Assembly (NCBI RefSeq): GCF_014648435.1
Contig: NZ_BMRC01000011.1
Location: forward strand, 124,001 to 188,000
Source of the DNA: Nonomuraea spiralis
Lineage (GTDB): Bacteria > Actinomycetota > Actinomycetes > Streptosporangiales > Streptosporangiaceae
Direction: 5' to 3'
Length of the DNA stretch: 64,000 nucleotides
Part shown: one piece after another, positions 63,476 to 64,000 of the stretch
How the letters are laid out: the number at the start of each line of letters is the position of its first letter
Position numbering within the stretch: position 1 is the first letter of the stretch
The notes under the pieces: model-generated
The model's input: only the letters and a program-made list of their open reading frames with translations
Told to the model about the DNA's origin: nothing
The model's database searches: none
Program-made: the position numbers and the translations under genes

Positions 63476-64000
63476 ATGGACGACGTGATGATCGTGGGAG
63501 CGGGCCCGGTAGGGCTCATGCTCGCGGGCGAGCTGGCGCTGGCCGGATTACGCCCCATCGTGCTGGAGAAACGCCCCGAACCGAGTGAGCTGCCCAAGGC
63601 CAACGGGCTCGGCGGCCAGATCGTCGAGCTGCTCGACCACCGGGGCCTGCTCGAACGCCTCTCCGAGGGCAGCGGCTTCGCGGGCCGCCCGCCGGGCTTC
63701 CCGTTCGGGGAGGTGCCGCTGCGGTTCGCCGGGCACGACGACATGCCGCTGCGGCTGCTGCTGATCCAGCAGCCCCGGCTCGAACGGCTGCTGGCCGAAC
63801 GGGCCGAACAGCTCGGCGCCGAGATCAGGCGGGGCTGCGAGGTCACCGGGCTGGCCCAGGACGCGGAGGGCGTCACGCTGGAGCTGTCCACCGGCCGGAC
63901 CCGGGCCCGGTACGCGGTGGGCTGCGACGGCGGGCACAGCACCGTACGCGCCCTGGCGGGCATCGGCTTCCCCGGCACCACCGACGACGAGGTGCTGCGG
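63476..64000 (+). CDS. FAD-dependent aromatic monooxygenase, N-terminal part
   Basis: The first 175 residues of a class A flavoprotein monooxygenase cut by the window end. The FAD ADP-binding loop is VMIVGAGPVGLMLAGELALAG (4-24), the acidic strand end is VLEKRPEP, and the second FAD motif YAVGCDGGHSTVRALAGIGFPG includes the DG and the Arg. It resembles phenol/aromatic hydroxylases; rifampicin-inactivating Rox-type enzymes begin in a very similar way, so resistance is one possible role. Leu25 is a TTA codon. It has no SD and is predicted to be leaderless from the palindromic promoter. Confidence 0.85.
   Translation, partial: MDDVMIVGAGPVGLMLAGELALAGLRPIVLEKRPEPSELPKANGLGGQIVELLDHRGLLERLSEGSGFAGRPPGFPFGEVPLRFAGHDDMPLRLLLIQQPRLERLLAERAEQLGAEIRRGCEVTGLAQDAEGVTLELSTGRTRARYAVGCDGGHSTVRALAGIGFPGTTDDEVLR

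Noticed and set aside
1-64000. Search by eye for tRNA, rRNA, riboswitches, transposases and att sites
   Set aside because: No cloverleaf, conserved rRNA segment, riboswitch core or transposase motif was recognised; a covariance-model scan would be decisive and was not possible here.

Overview
The window is 64 kb of very GC-rich DNA with dense genes, many GTG starts and repeated ATGA/GTGA stop-start overlaps, as in a filamentous actinomycete. The best inference is a Streptosporangiaceae-type organism (for example Nonomuraea or a relative); no 16S rRNA or other taxonomic marker is present, so this rests on gene style and content. I saw no tRNA, rRNA, CRISPR array, transposase or att site, and no gene-free stretch longer than about 230 bases. 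The first and last genes run off the window.

Layout. 0-9.3 kb: end of a WD40 gene, small membrane and SRPBCC proteins, a GlxA-type regulator, a lipoprotein/OmpA pair facing an HtrA lipoprotein protease, an acyl-CoA synthetase and a repeat-rich membrane protein. 9.4-11.6 kb: a fused double acyl-CoA dehydrogenase. 11.6-29.5 kb: a large cell-envelope locus holding aftD, a DUF2613 small gene, a GT4 glycosyltransferase, three polytopic GT-C-like proteins, two DUF3068 proteins, a methyltransferase, an acyltransferase, and the decaprenyl-phosphoryl-arabinose pathway genes ubiA-dprE1-dprE2. It reads as a merged version of two arabinan loci that lie apart in Mycobacterium tuberculosis. 29.5-39.3 kb: an acyl-CoA/steroid-type catabolic block (nitronate monooxygenase family enzyme, arginase-family protein, AhpD-like protein, crotonase, two acyl-CoA synthetases, a DUF35 protein and two SCP2-type aldolase/thiolase proteins resembling Ltp4 and Ltp3), with KstR- and KstR2-like palindromes in its promoters. 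39.3-45.3 kb: one 2009-residue protein with a degenerate trypsin-like domain, a degenerate STAND-type NTPase and a long TPR array.

45.4-54.8 kb is a series of small regulatory units, each a regulator with its target: LysR/LysE with a 3-His cysteine-dioxygenase-like cupin, TetR/YhgE-Pip/ABC, HxlR with a PPOX protein and hydrolase, ArsR with a small protein, and a secreted SH3-like protein. 54.8-59 kb: an M20 peptidase facing an aminotransferase-alanine dehydrogenase operon. 59-64 kb: a Sel1-repeat protein, a TauE/SafE-cupredoxin fusion, a SHOCT protein, a methyltransferase, and an orphan Clp-N protein with a small HTH protein, divergent from a FAD monooxygenase.

Functionally, the envelope block would make and polymerise lipid-linked arabinofuranose, and the catabolic block would activate and shorten branched sterol-like side chains. 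The most striking regulatory DNA is a perfect 18+10+18 palindrome at 63427-63472 that holds two mirror-image, apparently leaderless promoters.
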